Shown: piece after piece, positions 27,422 to 37,484 of the stretch
How the letters are laid out: each line of letters starts with the position of its first letter
Position numbering within the stretch: position 1 is the stretch's first letter
From: an uncultured Pelagibacteraceae bacterium
GTDB taxonomy: Bacteria > Pseudomonadota > Alphaproteobacteria > Pelagibacterales > Pelagibacteraceae
DNA: 44,684 nucleotides
Direction: 5' to 3'
NCBI GenBank assembly: GCA_902612235.1
Contig: CACMCJ010000008.1
Location: 1-44,684 of the forward strand
Notes under the pieces: generated by a model
Database searches by the model: none
Told to the model about the DNA's origin: nothing
What the model saw: only the letters and a program-made list of their open reading frames with translations
Program-made: the position numbers and the translations under genes

Positions 27422-28117
27422 TTAAATTCTCAAGTTTTTTTTTTTATCTCTTATCATTTTTAAATCAATCCAAGCCATTTTTTTTTGTGCTGGCTGTCTC
27501 ATCAAAAATGCTGGGTGAAAGGTAATAATTACTGATGTGTTACAACTTCCAAATTTTTTTTCAATCCATTTGCCTCTCATCTTAGAAATTACCACCTCGT
27601 CTCCGATTAGCGCATTCATTGCAGTACTTCCAAGCAGCACAAGAATCTTAGGATTTATGATTTCAATATGTTTTGAAATAAACGGCAAATATCTTTTGAT
27701 TTCTATTTCTGTAGGTCTTCTATTTTCAGGAGGGCGATAATTAACGATGTTAGATATATATACTTTTTTTCTATCTAAATTTATCGAAGCTAACATTTTA
27801 TCAAGCAACACCCCTGCTCTACCTACGAAAGGCAATCCTTCCTGGTCTTCATTAGCTCCAGGAGCTTCACCAATAAACATAATTTTTGATTTAGGATTAC
27901 CATCGCTAAAAACAATATTTTTGGCTTGTTTTTTAAGATCACAATTTTTTTGATTTACAATAGATTTTTTTAATAATTTTAAGCTTTTTGCCTTATCTTC
28001 TGAAATTTCAAAATTGTCCCTTTTATACCTATTGATTGCCTTATTATTGTAAATTAAATTATGATTTATAAAATTATAATATTTTATTAATTTAACAGAA
28101 CTATTTTTTTTTAACAT
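27422..28117 (-). CDS. Uracil-DNA glycosylase, family 4-like, with most Fe-S cysteines missing
   Basis: A 231-aa UDG-superfamily protein. Motif 1 is GEAPGANEDQEG (83-94) followed by PFVGRAG, and the closing motif is FHPAFLMRQP. Family-4 enzymes hold a [4Fe-4S] cluster with four cysteines; here only C59 is retained. The partner three residues earlier is Q56, the Cys of the KCRPP position is Y127 (NYRPPENR) and the later Cys is Y143. It should excise uracil from DNA, but cluster binding is doubtful. Its ATG is 2 bp from the start of the divergent TPR gene. Confidence 0.87.
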   Translation of the reverse strand: MLKKNSSVKLIKYYNFINHNLIYNNKAINRYKRDNFEISEDKAKSLKLLKKSIVNQKNCDLKKQAKNIVFSDGNPKSKIMFIGEAPGANEDQEGLPFVGRAGVLLDKMLASINLDRKKVYISNIVNYRPPENRRPTEIEIKRYLPFISKHIEIINPKILVLLGSTAMNALIGDEVVISKMRGKWIEKKFGSCNTSVIITFHPAFLMRQPAQKKMAWIDLKMIRDKKKNLRI

Positions 28118-28119
28118 TT

Positions 28120-29820
28120 ATGTTTGTATTTAAAAAACATTTTAAGAATATAGCACCTATAACATTTGTCATTATTTTTATTTTTTTTTCCACACTTCAA
28201 GCTAAAAATTTAGAAAAATTCAATAAAGCAGAGAAAATTGCTGATTATTTTTCAGCAATTTTACTCCTTCATGATAGTCAATACGAGGAGTCAAATAAAT
28301 TTCTTCAAAGATTAGATGGTTTAGAATTAAACCATATAAATTACTCATCTAAATTTTTATATTCTCTGGTGAATTCAGGTAAATTCGAAGAAGCATTTAA
28401 GTTCTCAAAAAAATTAGAAAGAAGAAATATAGATAATTTTGAGAGTAATCTCGTTTTAAGTGTTTATTACCTTAAAAACGGCCAGGATAAACAGGCTCAG
28501 AAATATTTATTAAAGATAAAGAATTCAAATTCTGTCTTTATATTAAATAAATTTTTGTCAGATTCTCTTTTAATATGGTCAGATGTTGATAATAAAGATT
28601 TTTTTGAGTCTCAAACTAAAATTAATGCACTAGATAAAAGGTTTGAAAATCTTAAGAGTATAGAAACTGTTTTTTTACATTGTTTTTATAAAAGTAAAAA
28701 AGTAGACAATCAATTTGAAAAATTAATTTCAAATAAAGAGGTGAATTTTTCAAGATATAACTATTTTTATTCCTCTTATTTGGTAGAAACAGGAAGAGTG
28801 AATAAAGCAAAAGAAGTGATAAAGTCATCGTTAGAACTATTTCCAAGAAATTTACTCCTTAATCAACAAAAAATCGATTTAAACAGTAAAAGAGAAAAAA
28901 TTGACTTTAATTGTCAGAACAAATTACATGTGATAGCTGAAATTTTTTATATAACTGCAAATGCACTTTCATCACAGTCGATCTTCACGTTTTCAAATTT
29001 TTATGTAAATTTAGCTAAGTATTTAAACAGTGATTTCTATCCTTTTAATACATTAATTGCAGAAAATTTTTATAATATTGATAAATTACATCAAGCAAAG
29101 CAGGTCTATAGAAATTTAGAAAAAAAAGGTGAAGCATTTATGTGGTTTGCCGCAAAACAAAACGCAAGAATTCTCATAAAAGAAGAAAATAAAGAAAAGG
29201 CTATAAAAGATTTAACTAAAAAATTTTTGAAGGTTAAAAATAAAAATATTTATACAATCTATGAATATGCGGATTTTTTAAAAAGTAATGAGCAATTTTT
29301 GAAATCCATTGAATTTTATACAGACATAATAAATATTATAGATAAAACTCATCCAATTTTTCCTGAAGCTTTAGAGGGAAGAGGAGTTTCTTACGAAAGA
29401 ATTGGAGAATGGAATAAAGCAGAAAAAGATTTATTGGCTTCTCTGGAGATTAAACCAGATGAACCTTATGTGATAAATTATTTAGCTTACTCTTGGATCG
29501 AACAAGGGGTAAATATTGAAAAATCATTAAAAATGCTTGAACGCGCTAACAAACTAAGATCTAACGATCCATATATTATTGACTCCTTGGGTTGGGCTCT
29601 ATTTAAATTAAACAGATATAAAGAGGCCAAAGATTATCTTAAGCTTGCAGTTCAATTATTGCCAGCTGATCCTATTGTAAGTGATCATTATGGTGATGTG
29701 TTATGGAAAAACGGGGAGGAGATACAGGCTCGATATTATTGGAATTACGTTTTAAATTTGAAAGAAACTAAAAAAGAGCTCAAAGATATTATAAAAAATA
29801 AATTAATCTTGGGTTTATAG
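28120..29820 (+). CDS. Secreted or periplasmic tetratricopeptide-repeat protein
   Basis: A 566-aa protein with an N-terminal signal or anchor (about 9-28, FVIIFIFFSTLQA) and helical repeats. Clear TPR units lie in the last third: EALEGRGVSYERIGEWNKA, KPDEPYVINYLAYSW, SNDPYIIDSLGWALFKLNRY and PADPIVSDHYGDVLWKNGE. The N-terminal two-thirds are more divergent repeats. Alphaproteobacteria commonly encode such a TPR protein just before ispE. It is probably a periplasmic scaffold; the partner is unknown. The start is 2 bp from the divergent UDG start, leaving no intergenic promoter space. Confidence 0.85.
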   Translation: MFVFKKHFKNIAPITFVIIFIFFSTLQAKNLEKFNKAEKIADYFSAILLLHDSQYEESNKFLQRLDGLELNHINYSSKFLYSLVNSGKFEEAFKFSKKLERRNIDNFESNLVLSVYYLKNGQDKQAQKYLLKIKNSNSVFILNKFLSDSLLIWSDVDNKDFFESQTKINALDKRFENLKSIETVFLHCFYKSKKVDNQFEKLISNKEVNFSRYNYFYSSYLVETGRVNKAKEVIKSSLELFPRNLLLNQQKIDLNSKREKIDFNCQNKLHVIAEIFYITANALSSQSIFTFSNFYVNLAKYLNSDFYPFNTLIAENFYNIDKLHQAKQVYRNLEKKGEAFMWFAAKQNARILIKEENKEKAIKDLTKKFLKVKNKNIYTIYEYADFLKSNEQFLKSIEFYTDIINIIDKTHPIFPEALEGRGVSYERIGEWNKAEKDLLASLEIKPDEPYVINYLAYSWIEQGVNIEKSLKMLERANKLRSNDPYIIDSLGWALFKLNRYKEAKDYLKLAVQLLPADPIVSDHYGDVLWKNGEEIQARYYWNYVLNLKETKKELKDIIKNKLILGL

Positions 29821-29824
29821 ATAC

Positions 29825-30661
29825 ATGATATTAAAATCTTTCTCTAAAATAAATTTATCTCTTCGTATTAACAAAAAATTAAAAAATGGTTTACATGACA
29901 TACAATCTTACTTTTGTTTGATTAATTTGTATGATAAAATTATGATTAAAAAAGCAAAGGGAAAAAAAGATAAAGTTAAATTTGTTGGTGAATTTGCAAA
30001 CGACGTAAAAATAAAAAATAATTCAGTTTTAAAAGTTTTGTCATTATTAAGAAAAAACAAAATTCTTTCAAATTATTATTCCATCATAGTTCAAAAGAAA
30101 ATTCCCGTTTTTGCAGGACTAGGGGGAGGCACTAGTAATGCTTATAGTTTACTTCGATATTTTAACAAAGGTAAATTTAAAAAAGATTTAAATAATATGT
30201 TTTTTAAAGAAATAGGTTCAGATTTTGAATTATTTAAACATAACCAAGGGTTTTTAGAAAACTTAAAAGATGTAAATAATTTTAAAAAGCAATTTAAATT
30301 AAATTTTTTGTTAGTTTATCCTTATATAAAATGTTCTACAAAAATGATTTATTCAAAAGTTGATAAGTATAGCTTAAAATCAAAGTTAAATTCTAAAAAC
30401 TTAAAAAATAAAAAAAAGTTTATTAAATTTTTAAGTTTTAATAGAAATGATCTACAACAGATTGTGGAGAAAAAAGCGCCAATAATAAAAGAACTAACGT
30501 CAGAATTAGCGCAGAAAGAAGGGTGCTATTTTTCAAGGTTGACCGGATCAGGTTCTGTTTGTTTTGGATTATTTTCTAGCAAAAGAAGTGCTAGGGCCGC
30601 TTTATATGAAATGAAGTTAAAGTATCCAAAATTTTGGTTTATAGTTACAAAAACTATTTAA
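29825..30661 (+). CDS. ispE: 4-diphosphocytidyl-2-C-methyl-D-erythritol kinase
   Basis: A 278-aa GHMP kinase of the MEP isoprenoid pathway. Lys8 in SFSKINLSLRI and D133 in IGSDFELF match the catalytic Lys/Asp pair. The ATP loop is GLGGGTSNA (98-106) where most homologues have GGGSSDA, a mild change. The C-terminal GSGSVCFGLF glycine motif is present. It joins ispH as the second MEP gene in the window. It lies 4 bp after the TPR gene and 34 bp before tRNA-Gln. Confidence 0.93.
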   Translation: MILKSFSKINLSLRINKKLKNGLHDIQSYFCLINLYDKIMIKKAKGKKDKVKFVGEFANDVKIKNNSVLKVLSLLRKNKILSNYYSIIVQKKIPVFAGLGGGTSNAYSLLRYFNKGKFKKDLNNMFFKEIGSDFELFKHNQGFLENLKDVNNFKKQFKLNFLLVYPYIKCSTKMIYSKVDKYSLKSKLNSKNLKNKKKFIKFLSFNRNDLQQIVEKKAPIIKELTSELAQKEGCYFSRLTGSGSVCFGLFSSKRSARAALYEMKLKYPKFWFIVTKTI

Positions 30662-30695
30662 ATTTATAAATTTATGATATATCAAATTCTTAAAT

Positions 30696-30769
30696 TGGGG
30701 CATAGCCAAGCGGTAAGGCAGCGGTTTTTGATACCGCCATCCTAGGTTCGAATCCTAGTGCCCCAGCCA
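30696..30769 (+). tRNA. tRNA-Gln (anticodon UUG)
   Basis: A 74-nt cloverleaf: acceptor TGGGGCA/TGCCCCA (30696-30702 with 30759-30765), D-arm with AGCGGTAAGGCA, anticodon stem GCGGT/ACCGC closing loop TTTTGAT with anticodon TTG, and T-arm CCTAG-GTTCGAA-CTAGG. Discriminator G30766 is followed by encoded CCA (30767-30769). It reads CAA, and CAG by wobble. It sits between ispE and cca on the same strand, with cca starting 7 nt after the CCA end. Confidence 0.96.
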
Positions 30770-30776
30770 ACAATAT

Positions 30777-32042
30777 ATGTTTAGTCTCAAATTTATCGAA
30801 AAAATCAAAAATAGAATTTTTCCATTTTATAAAAATAGCGACCTTAGATTTATATTTAAAAAACTAGATGAAGGTTCTTCAGATGGCAATAATACTGTAA
30901 TGTTTGTAGGAGGTTGCGTAAGGAAATATTTACTTAATCAAAATATAGACGACATAGATATCGCAACAACTCTTACAATAGATGAGGTAAAAGAACGACT
31001 AAAAGATACAAAAATAAAGATATTAGACACAGGCGTAAAACACGGAACAATTACTTTAATTTCTAAAAAATCAAAGCTTGAAATAACAACATTAAGAAAA
31101 GATATTAATACTGACGGCCGTCACGCTGAAATTGTTTACACTGATAACTGGAAAGAAGATTCTAATCGAAGAGATATAACTATTAATGCCATATATTTAG
31201 ATATTAAAGGAAAAATTTATGATTTTCAAAATGGGGTTGAACATTTAAAGAAAAATATTGTAAAATTTATCGGCAATCCAAGTAAAAGAATTCAAGAGGA
31301 TTATCTAAGAATAATAAGATTTTTAAGATTTGCTATTCAATATGATAGTATAACAGATATTGACACAATTAATGCATTAAAACTCAATTTAGATGGAGTT
31401 AAAACTTTATCTAAGGAAAGAATTTCTGATGAGTTATTTAAAATTTTAAAACTTAAAAATTTTGATAATATTTTAAAACACAAAAATAAAAAAAAAATTT
31501 TTTCACTTATTTTCCCAGAGTTTAAAAACTTAGATAGAATAAAAAAATTAAAATATTTTAAGAATTCTAGTGAATTTCCTAGTTTAACATTAATTTTGGG
31601 TATTTTACTCTTTGATAATTCTAATAATTATGAATATTTCTGTTACAAATACAAGACCTCAAATAAAATCAGCAGTAATTTAACAAATCTATTTAAACTA
31701 TATAATGATTTTAAATCAAACAATAATTTTTTAAAAAAAAATCTTACTAAAAATATTTATTACTATGGAACTGAAAATATAAAGAATGTAGCTAAACTGC
31801 ATTTCTTTGAAAAAAGCAAAATTAGTATCAATGAACTAAATAGTACTTTGAAAAAGATACAAGAAGTTAAAATCCCTAAATTTAATTATGATGGTCTTTA
31901 TCTAAAAAGTAAGGGTATGAAAGAAGGTGAAAAAATTGGCAAAACTCTTAAATTAATTGAGAGGGAATGGTTGAGCAATAATTTTAACATTTCAGAGAAC
32001 AAAATAACGGAAATAATAAATACGCAAAAAGATCAAATATAA
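30777..32042 (+). CDS. cca: CCA tRNA nucleotidyltransferase / poly(A) polymerase family
   Basis: A 421-aa class II nucleotidyltransferase. The active site GGCVRKYLL followed by D59 and D61 (DDIDIATT), the template motif RRDITINA, and [12 protein letters not shown] are those of CCA-adding enzymes; the C-terminal half is helical and Lys/Asn-rich. The enzyme repairs or adds tRNA 3' CCA. Only 7 nt separate its ATG from the encoded CCA of tRNA-Gln, with no ribosome site, so its mRNA begins inside or just after a tRNA. The 3' end overlaps greA tail-to-tail by 10 bases. Poly(A) polymerase is an alternative. Confidence 0.92.
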   Translation: MFSLKFIEKIKNRIFPFYKNSDLRFIFKKLDEGSSDGNNTVMFVGGCVRKYLLNQNIDDIDIATTLTIDEVKERLKDTKIKILDTGVKHGTITLISKKSKLEITTLRKDINTDGRHAEIVYTDNWKEDSNRRDITINAIYLDIKGKIYDFQNGVEHLKKNIVKFIGNPSKRIQEDYLRIIRFLRFAIQYDSITDIDTINALKLNLDGVKTLSKERISDELFKILKLKNFDNILKHKNKKKIFSLIFPEFKNLDRIKKLKYFKNSSEFPSLTLILGILLFDNSNNYEYFCYKYKTSNKISSNLTNLFKLYNDFKSNNNFLKKNLTKNIYYYGTENIKNVAKLHFFEKSKISINELNSTLKKIQEVKIPKFNYDGLYLKSKGMKEGEKIGKTLKLIEREWLSNNFNISENKITEIINTQKDQI

Positions 32043-32509
32043 TCTACACTTTTGATTTCAAAATTTCTCTCTCCTGAAGGTGTATTTACTGTCACCATAT
32101 CACCTAAACTTTTTCCTATTAAAGCCTTGCCTATCGGGCTCTTAAAAAAAATCAAATTTTTAGATATTTCAGCTTCATCTTGACCGACTAATCTGTAAGA
32201 AATTTCTTTGTTAGTTTCTAGATCTGCTACAGTAACAGTGGATCCAAAAATAATTTTTCCATTGTTTTCAATTTTTGTTACATCTATCACATTTGCTCTA
32301 GCGATTATATCATTAATTGCAAGCACTCTACCTTCAATTAAGCCTTGCTGTTCTTTCGCCGCATGATACTCTGCATTTTCTTTAAGATCACCATGAGATC
32401 TTGCTTCAGCTATTGCAGCTACTATTTTTGGTCTTTGAACACTTTTTAAATTTTCCAATTCTATTTTAAGTTTTTCTAAACCTTTTACTGTAACTGGTTC
32501 TTTATCCAT
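32033..32509 (-). CDS. greA: Transcription elongation factor GreA
   Basis: A 158-aa GreA of standard length: N-terminal coiled coil with the acidic tip ([17 protein letters not shown]) that inserts into RNA polymerase, and a C-terminal FKBP-like domain ([19 protein letters not shown]). It stimulates cleavage of backtracked transcripts. Last in a trmL-hemF-greA run, 3 bp after hemF. Confidence 0.97.
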   Translation of the reverse strand: MDKEPVTVKGLEKLKIELENLKSVQRPKIVAAIAEARSHGDLKENAEYHAAKEQQGLIEGRVLAINDIIARANVIDVTKIENNGKIIFGSTVTVADLETNKEISYRLVGQDEAEISKNLIFFKSPIGKALIGKSLGDMVTVNTPSGERNFEIKSVDYI

Positions 32510-32512
32510 AAT

Positions 32513-33334
32513 TTATTCCCACTTCGCATTAGGAGGAAGAGACATTAATATAGCCTCAGTATTTCCACCAGTGTTTAATCCAAATTTTGTACCTCTATCA
32601 AATAATAGATTAAACTCAACATATCTTCCTCTTTTTATAAGTTGTCTTTCTTTATCTCTTGTTGTCCATTTTAAATTTCTTTTTCTTTCAATTATTTCTT
32701 TTGAAATTTTTATAAATGAAACACCTAACTCTCTAACAAATTTAAAATTTTTTAACCAATCATCAGATTCATAATCAAAAAATATTCCCCCTATACCTCT
32801 TGTCTCATTTCTATGAGATAAATAGAAGTATTCATCACACTGTCTTTTATATTTTCTATAATTTTTTTTATTTTGAATACAAACTTCTTTTAGAGATGTA
32901 TGTAGTATTTTTTTTTCTTTTTGATCGAAAAAGCTAGGAGTAACATCCATGCCACCACCAAACCACTGGCGACTTGTCGAAATAAATCTCGTATTAAAAT
33001 GAATAGCTGGAATCTTAGGGTTTTTCATATGAGCTACAACTGAGATGCCTGAGGCCCAATATTTACCATTTTTTTCAGCTCCTAATATTTTTTGTCTAAA
33101 TTTTTTCTCAAATTTTCCAGTAACGGTAGATTTATTAACTCCGACTTTCTCAAATATGTTACCATTTTTTAAAATAAACGAAGTTCCACCACCATTCCTT
33201 TTATTTTTTTTATACCAGTTTCTTTTAATAAATTTTTTCTTTTTTTCTATTAATTCAAATTCTTTGCAAATTTGATTTTGAAGATATGAAAACCAACTAT
33301 CTGCTATGTTTTTTTTATATTCTAAAGTAATCAT
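32513..33334 (-). CDS. hemF: Oxygen-dependent coproporphyrinogen III oxidase
   Basis: A 273-aa HemF converting coproporphyrinogen III to protoporphyrinogen IX with O2. Landmarks: GGGTSFILKNG, IPAIHFNTRFI, WFGGGMDVTPSF, HRNETRGIGGIFFDYESDDW, RGRYVEFNLLFDRGTKFGLNTGGNTEAILMS (in pieces) and the terminal PP-x-W. Slightly short of the usual 300 aa at the N-terminus. It feeds heme synthesis for the oxidase and bc1 complex in this window. It overlaps trmL by 4 bases. Confidence 0.96.
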   Translation of the reverse strand: MITLEYKKNIADSWFSYLQNQICKEFELIEKKKKFIKRNWYKKNKRNGGGTSFILKNGNIFEKVGVNKSTVTGKFEKKFRQKILGAEKNGKYWASGISVVAHMKNPKIPAIHFNTRFISTSRQWFGGGMDVTPSFFDQKEKKILHTSLKEVCIQNKKNYRKYKRQCDEYFYLSHRNETRGIGGIFFDYESDDWLKNFKFVRELGVSFIKISKEIIERKRNLKWTTRDKERQLIKRGRYVEFNLLFDRGTKFGLNTGGNTEAILMSLPPNAKWE

Positions 33335-33783
33335 TTTTTTAAAAAGTTGTTTTGTCTCAAGGCTTCCGAAGCGACTATTGCAACTGTCATTGCAACGTTT
33401 AGAGAGCGCGTGTTTTTATTAATAGGGACTTTAAGTTTATTTTGAATTTTAGAGTGTAAAGCCTTAGGAACACCAGCGCTTTCTCTTCCAAATAAAAGTA
33501 TATCTCTTTTCTTAAATTTAAATTTATAATAAGGCTTAGTTGCTTTTGTAGTCATCAAAATGATTCTAGAATTAGTATTTTTTTTTAAAAATATATCATA
33601 ATCTTCATATCGAAAAATCTTACTATGCCCAATATAATCCATGACGACTCTTTTAAATCTCTTATCTTCCAGACTGAATCCGCATGGTTCGATAATATGA
33701 ATCTTAAGATTTAAACATGAACCTAACCTTATAATAGACGCTGTATTTTGAGGTATATCAGGTTTATAAAGAGCTATGTGCAT
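33331..33783 (-). CDS. trmL: tRNA (cytidine(34)-2'-O)-methyltransferase TrmL
   Basis: A 150-aa SPOUT methyltransferase, the minimal size of TrmL/YibK. N-terminal IALYKPDIPQNTASIIRL, the SAM-knot elements LLFGRESAGVP and KVPINKNTRSLNVAMTVAIVA are characteristic. It methylates the wobble ribose of certain tRNA-Leu. First gene of a minus-strand trio diverging from petA. Confidence 0.94.
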   Translation of the reverse strand: MHIALYKPDIPQNTASIIRLGSCLNLKIHIIEPCGFSLEDKRFKRVVMDYIGHSKIFRYEDYDIFLKKNTNSRIILMTTKATKPYYKFKFKKRDILLFGRESAGVPKALHSKIQNKLKVPINKNTRSLNVAMTVAIVASEALRQNNFLKK

Positions 33784-33881
33784 TATTTTGGCTCAATTTA
33801 CTTAATTTATGTGTCATTCTGACCCTAGATAATAGAATTATTTACTCTTATTTATAAATTACATTATAAACACATACATAA
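33784..33881. promoter_or_regulatory. Divergent intergenic region trmL / petABC with candidate petA promoter
   Basis: At 98 bp this is the longest non-coding gap in the window. For petA, TTTACT (33841-33846), 18 bp, TATAAA (33865-33870) is a reasonable sigma70-like pair, which would leave a leader of only about 5 nt; no Shine-Dalgarno is visible before the ATG at 33882. I see no inverted repeat or clear operator. Confidence is low because of base composition. Confidence 0.35.
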
Positions 33882-34403
33882 ATGAGCAAAGAAGAAAAAA
33901 AAGTTAATCGAAGAGATTTTTTATTTACAGCCACTTATACAGTAGGAGCAGTAGGACTAGGAGCTGTTATTTGGCCTATGATAGATCAAATGAATCCTGA
34001 TAAAGCGCAAAAAGCACTTGCGACAACAGAGGTTGATATAAGCCAAATCGAGCCAGGAAATTCAATAACAGTTTTATGGAGAGGGAAGCCAGTTTTTTTA
34101 AAAAGAAGAACTCCAGATGAAATTGCAGAGGCAAGAGCAGTAAACATGGACGATTTGCCCGATCCCCAGCGAGATGAAGAAAGAGTAAAAGAGGGTAAAG
34201 ATGAATGGTTAGTAATGCTAGGTGTATGTACTCATCTTGGATGCGTGCCTCTGAAAGATAAGGGAGACTATAACGGTTGGTTTTGCCCTTGTCATGGTTC
34301 TCATTACGATGTGTCTGGCAGGATTAGAAAAGGTCCTGCTCCAACTAACATGGAGATACCTAAGTTCGAGTTTGTAGACAATAACACAATTAAGATTGGA
34401 TAA
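33882..34403 (+). CDS. petA: Ubiquinol-cytochrome c reductase Rieske iron-sulfur subunit
   Basis: A 173-aa Rieske protein. Twin-arginine export signal/anchor VNRRDFLF (R10-R11) followed by the helix at about 15-33. The [2Fe-2S] ligands are C116 and H118 in CTHLGC and C135 and H138 in CPCHGSH, with C121 and C137 forming the stabilising disulfide. It moves electrons from ubiquinol to cytochrome c1. First gene of petABC. Confidence 0.97.
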   Translation: MSKEEKKVNRRDFLFTATYTVGAVGLGAVIWPMIDQMNPDKAQKALATTEVDISQIEPGNSITVLWRGKPVFLKRRTPDEIAEARAVNMDDLPDPQRDEERVKEGKDEWLVMLGVCTHLGCVPLKDKGDYNGWFCPCHGSHYDVSGRIRKGPAPTNMEIPKFEFVDNNTIKIG

Positions 34404-34408
34404 AAAAT

Positions 34409-35668
34409 ATGAGTGATCACGAATATCAACCAAAATCAAAAGTTGGAAAATGGTTTAATGACCGTTTACCTTTATTGACTCTAGGTGCACATTTGACTGA
34501 CTATCCAACTCCTAAAAATTTAAATTATTGGTGGACATTTGGAGGAATTTTAACATTTTGTTTAATTACACAGATAATTACTGGAATAGTTCTTGCAATG
34601 CATTATGTAGCCCATGCAGATTTAGCGTTTGGCAGCGTTGAACATATTATGAGGAATGTAAATTACGGTTGGTTAATAAGGTATATTCATAGCAATGGGG
34701 CGTCGATGTTTTTTCTTGCAGTCTATATTCATATTTTTAGATCTTTATTTTACGGATCCTATAAATCGCCAAGAGAGATAATTTGGATCTTAGGATTGCT
34801 AATCTATTTACTTATGATGGCTGCTGCGTTTCTTGGTTATGTTTTGCCTTGGGGACAGATGAGTTTTTGGGGAGCAACGGTAATAACAAACTTATTTAGC
34901 GCAATTCCTTTAGTGGGTGAAAGCATAACAACATGGTTGTGGGGAGCATATTCAGTTGACAATCCCACTTTAAACAGATTTTTTAGTTTACATTATCTTT
35001 TCCCTTTTTTAATTTTAGGGTTAGTAGTTTTACACATATGGGCATTACATATTCCCGGGAATAATAACCCTGTGGGAATTGACATAAAAAAACCTTCTAA
35101 AGATACTGTTCCTTTTCATCCCTACATTACTATAAAGGACGCATTTGCGTTACTAATGTTTATGATTATTTTTGCTGGTTTCGTTTTCTTTTCTCCTAAT
35201 GTTTTAGGCCATTCAGATAATTATATACCAGCAAATCCAATGGTAACTCCTGCGCATATAGTTCCTGAGTGGTATCTATTGCCATTTTATGCGATTTTAA
35301 GATCTGTGCCAGACAAGTTAGGTGGAGTAATTTTAATGTTTAGCGCCATATTTATTTTATTTGTATTGCCTTGGTTAGATACATCTAAAGTTAGATCAGC
35401 AGTATTTAGACCTATTTATAGGCAGTTTTTTTGGATTTTAGTAATCGATGTGTTAATGCTAGGTTACGTAGGCGCTATGCCTGCCGAAGGTATTTATTTA
35501 GTTTTAGCTAGAGTAGGCACAGTCTATTATTTTTTACATTTCATTGTAGTTTTGCCTGTAGTTGGATTACTAGAAAAAACTGATCCAGTGCCAATGAGCA
35601 TATCAGAACCAGTCATGACTGGTGGGGCAGAGACGTCTCTAGCACGAAAAATAAATGAAAAAATTTAG
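34409..35668 (+). CDS. petB: Cytochrome b of the bc1 complex
   Basis: A 419-aa fused-type cytochrome b with about eight helices. Heme ligands include H94 and H108 on helix B and the paired HYLFPF and VLHIWALH histidines on helix D. The quinol-oxidation-site PEWY motif is [13 protein letters not shown]. Starts 5 bp after petA and overlaps petC by 14 bases. Also called fbcB. Confidence 0.97.
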   Translation: MSDHEYQPKSKVGKWFNDRLPLLTLGAHLTDYPTPKNLNYWWTFGGILTFCLITQIITGIVLAMHYVAHADLAFGSVEHIMRNVNYGWLIRYIHSNGASMFFLAVYIHIFRSLFYGSYKSPREIIWILGLLIYLLMMAAAFLGYVLPWGQMSFWGATVITNLFSAIPLVGESITTWLWGAYSVDNPTLNRFFSLHYLFPFLILGLVVLHIWALHIPGNNNPVGIDIKKPSKDTVPFHPYITIKDAFALLMFMIIFAGFVFFSPNVLGHSDNYIPANPMVTPAHIVPEWYLLPFYAILRSVPDKLGGVILMFSAIFILFVLPWLDTSKVRSAVFRPIYRQFFWILVIDVLMLGYVGAMPAEGIYLVLARVGTVYYFLHFIVVLPVVGLLEKTDPVPMSISEPVMTGGAETSLARKINEKI

Positions 35669-36437
35669 AAAAAAAACATTTTATTTAATCTTAACAATTT
35701 TTTTGTCATTCAATCATCTTAATAGTGCAGAAATGACTGAGCCGATTAAGGTAAATTGGAGTTTTAAAGGGATTACGGGTAAATTTGATAGGGCATCACT
35801 TCAAAGAGGTTTTCAGGTGTATAAAGAGGTATGTGCATCCTGTCATTCAATGCAATATCTAAGCTATAGAAATCTTGGTGAGCCAGGTGGACCTGAATTT
35901 TCTGAGGAAGAGGTAAAGGCAATAGCAGCAAGTTTTGAAGTCACTGATGGACCTGACAGTCAAGGTGAAATGTTTACTAGACCTGGAAGACCTTCAGATA
36001 TGTTTGTAAGTCCACATCCTAATAAAGAGGCTGCTGCAGCGGCAAATGGAGGTGCATATCCTCCAGATATGTCTGTTTTAGTAAAAGCAAGAAAAGGTGG
36101 AGCAAATTACATTTACTCAGTCTTAGTAGGTTATGAAGATCCGCCCCCAGGAGTTAAATTGGATCAAGGGGTTTATTACAATAAGTATATGATAGGAAAT
36201 AAGATTAAAATGCCAAATAATCTAGAGGATGGACTTGTGGAATATGCCGACGGCACTGCATCAACGGTAGATCAAATGGCAAAAGACGTAACTACTTTTC
36301 TAGCTTGGGCTGCCGAGCCAGAACTTGAGGAGAGGCACAAGCTAGGAGTAAAAGTTTTAATCTATCTTATTCTTCTTACGATACTAGTTTATTTAAGTAT
36401 GAGAAAGATTTGGTCAAGGATTGACTCTAAAATGTAA
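35655..36437 (+). CDS. petC: Cytochrome c1
   Basis: A 260-aa cytochrome c1 with a signal peptide (about 1-25), the heme-attachment motif C60-A-S-C63-H64, a distal Met ligand in the [10 protein letters not shown] region, and a C-terminal membrane anchor (about 233-250). It passes electrons to soluble cytochrome c, which feeds the cox enzyme encoded at 3.8-9.2 kb. Its 3' end overlaps ychF by 24 bases tail-to-tail, the longest such overlap in the window. Confidence 0.97.
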   Translation: MKKFRKKTFYLILTIFLSFNHLNSAEMTEPIKVNWSFKGITGKFDRASLQRGFQVYKEVCASCHSMQYLSYRNLGEPGGPEFSEEEVKAIAASFEVTDGPDSQGEMFTRPGRPSDMFVSPHPNKEAAAAANGGAYPPDMSVLVKARKGGANYIYSVLVGYEDPPPGVKLDQGVYYNKYMIGNKIKMPNNLEDGLVEYADGTASTVDQMAKDVTTFLAWAAEPELEERHKLGVKVLIYLILLTILVYLSMRKIWSRIDSKM

Positions 36438-37484
36438 AACATCTCCGTCTTTAACTATATAGTCTTTACCTTCTATCCTGAGTTTTCCGTTTTCTTTACA
36501 TTTCTCCATACTTCCAAATTTAAAAAAGTCTTCATAACTAACTGCTTCTGCTCTAATAAAATTTTTTTCAAAATCACTATGAATTACACCTGCGGCTTGT
36601 GGTGCAAGGGTATTTTTTTTAACTGTCCATGCTCTACTTTCCTTAGGTCCTGAGGTAAAAAAAGTATCTAAATTAAGAAGATCGTACCCTTCTTTAATCA
36701 GTTGACTCAGGCCTGTTTTATTTAGTCCAATTTCCTTCATAAAATTTTCTCTTTCACTTTTATCTAAACCCATTATTTGATCTTCTATGTCAGCACAAAC
36801 GATAATAATTTTTTCATTAGTATTATTAGACTTTATAATTTCGGTAAATTTATTTCCTTTTTCTAGGCTCGACTCATCTACATTACATACAATTATTTTA
36901 GGTTTTAGACTTAAAAGACCAATATTTAATAAAAATTTTTTTTCTTTTTCATTTTCTAATTCTATATTTTTACCTCGATTTAGTTGATCTAATTTACTTT
37001 TAAGAATATTTAATTCATCACTCGATAGAGTTTTTTTTTTACTTTTTTCCATTTTTTTTTGAATTAAATCAATATCTGATAGTATAATTTCTGTGTTAAT
37101 TGTTTCTAAATCATTTTGGGGGTTAATCTTAGTGTTGACATGAGTGATCTTCTCTGATTCAAAGCATCTAACCAAGTGTATAATTGCATCTACTTCTCTA
37201 ATATGTGAGAGAAATTTATTCCCTAGACCCTCACCTTTTGAAGCCCCTTGCACTAATCCTGCAATATCAACAAAAGTGATATTTGTATAAATTTTTTTGG
37301 CTGAACTAGATAATTTTGATAGATGATCTAACCTTTTATCGATTACATCAACTACACCAATGTTTGGATCAATAGTGCAAAAAGGAAAATTACCTGCTTC
37401 TGCGTTTTTAGATGCTGTTAAAGCATTGAAAAGTGTAGATTTCCCTACGTTGGGGAGTCCTACAATTCCACATTTAAATCCCAT
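36414..37484 (-). CDS. ychF: Ribosome-binding ATPase YchF
   Basis: A 356-aa Obg-family P-loop protein. G1 is GLPNVGKS (9-16), the switch region has [21 protein letters not shown]4 is VCNVDE in place of NKxD (consistent with ATP preference), and the C-terminal TGS domain ends with the [12 protein letters not shown] motif. It binds ribosomes and is linked to oxidative stress response in E. coli. It overlaps pth by 11 bases, the usual pth-ychF pair. Confidence 0.97.
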   Translation of the reverse strand: MGFKCGIVGLPNVGKSTLFNALTASKNAEAGNFPFCTIDPNIGVVDVIDKRLDHLSKLSSSAKKIYTNITFVDIAGLVQGASKGEGLGNKFLSHIREVDAIIHLVRCFESEKITHVNTKINPQNDLETINTEIILSDIDLIQKKMEKSKKKTLSSDELNILKSKLDQLNRGKNIELENEKEKKFLLNIGLLSLKPKIIVCNVDESSLEKGNKFTEIIKSNNTNEKIIIVCADIEDQIMGLDKSERENFMKEIGLNKTGLSQLIKEGYDLLNLDTFFTSGPKESRAWTVKKNTLAPQAAGVIHSDFEKNFIRAEAVSYEDFFKFGSMEKCKENGKLRIEGKDYIVKDGDVLHFRVNP

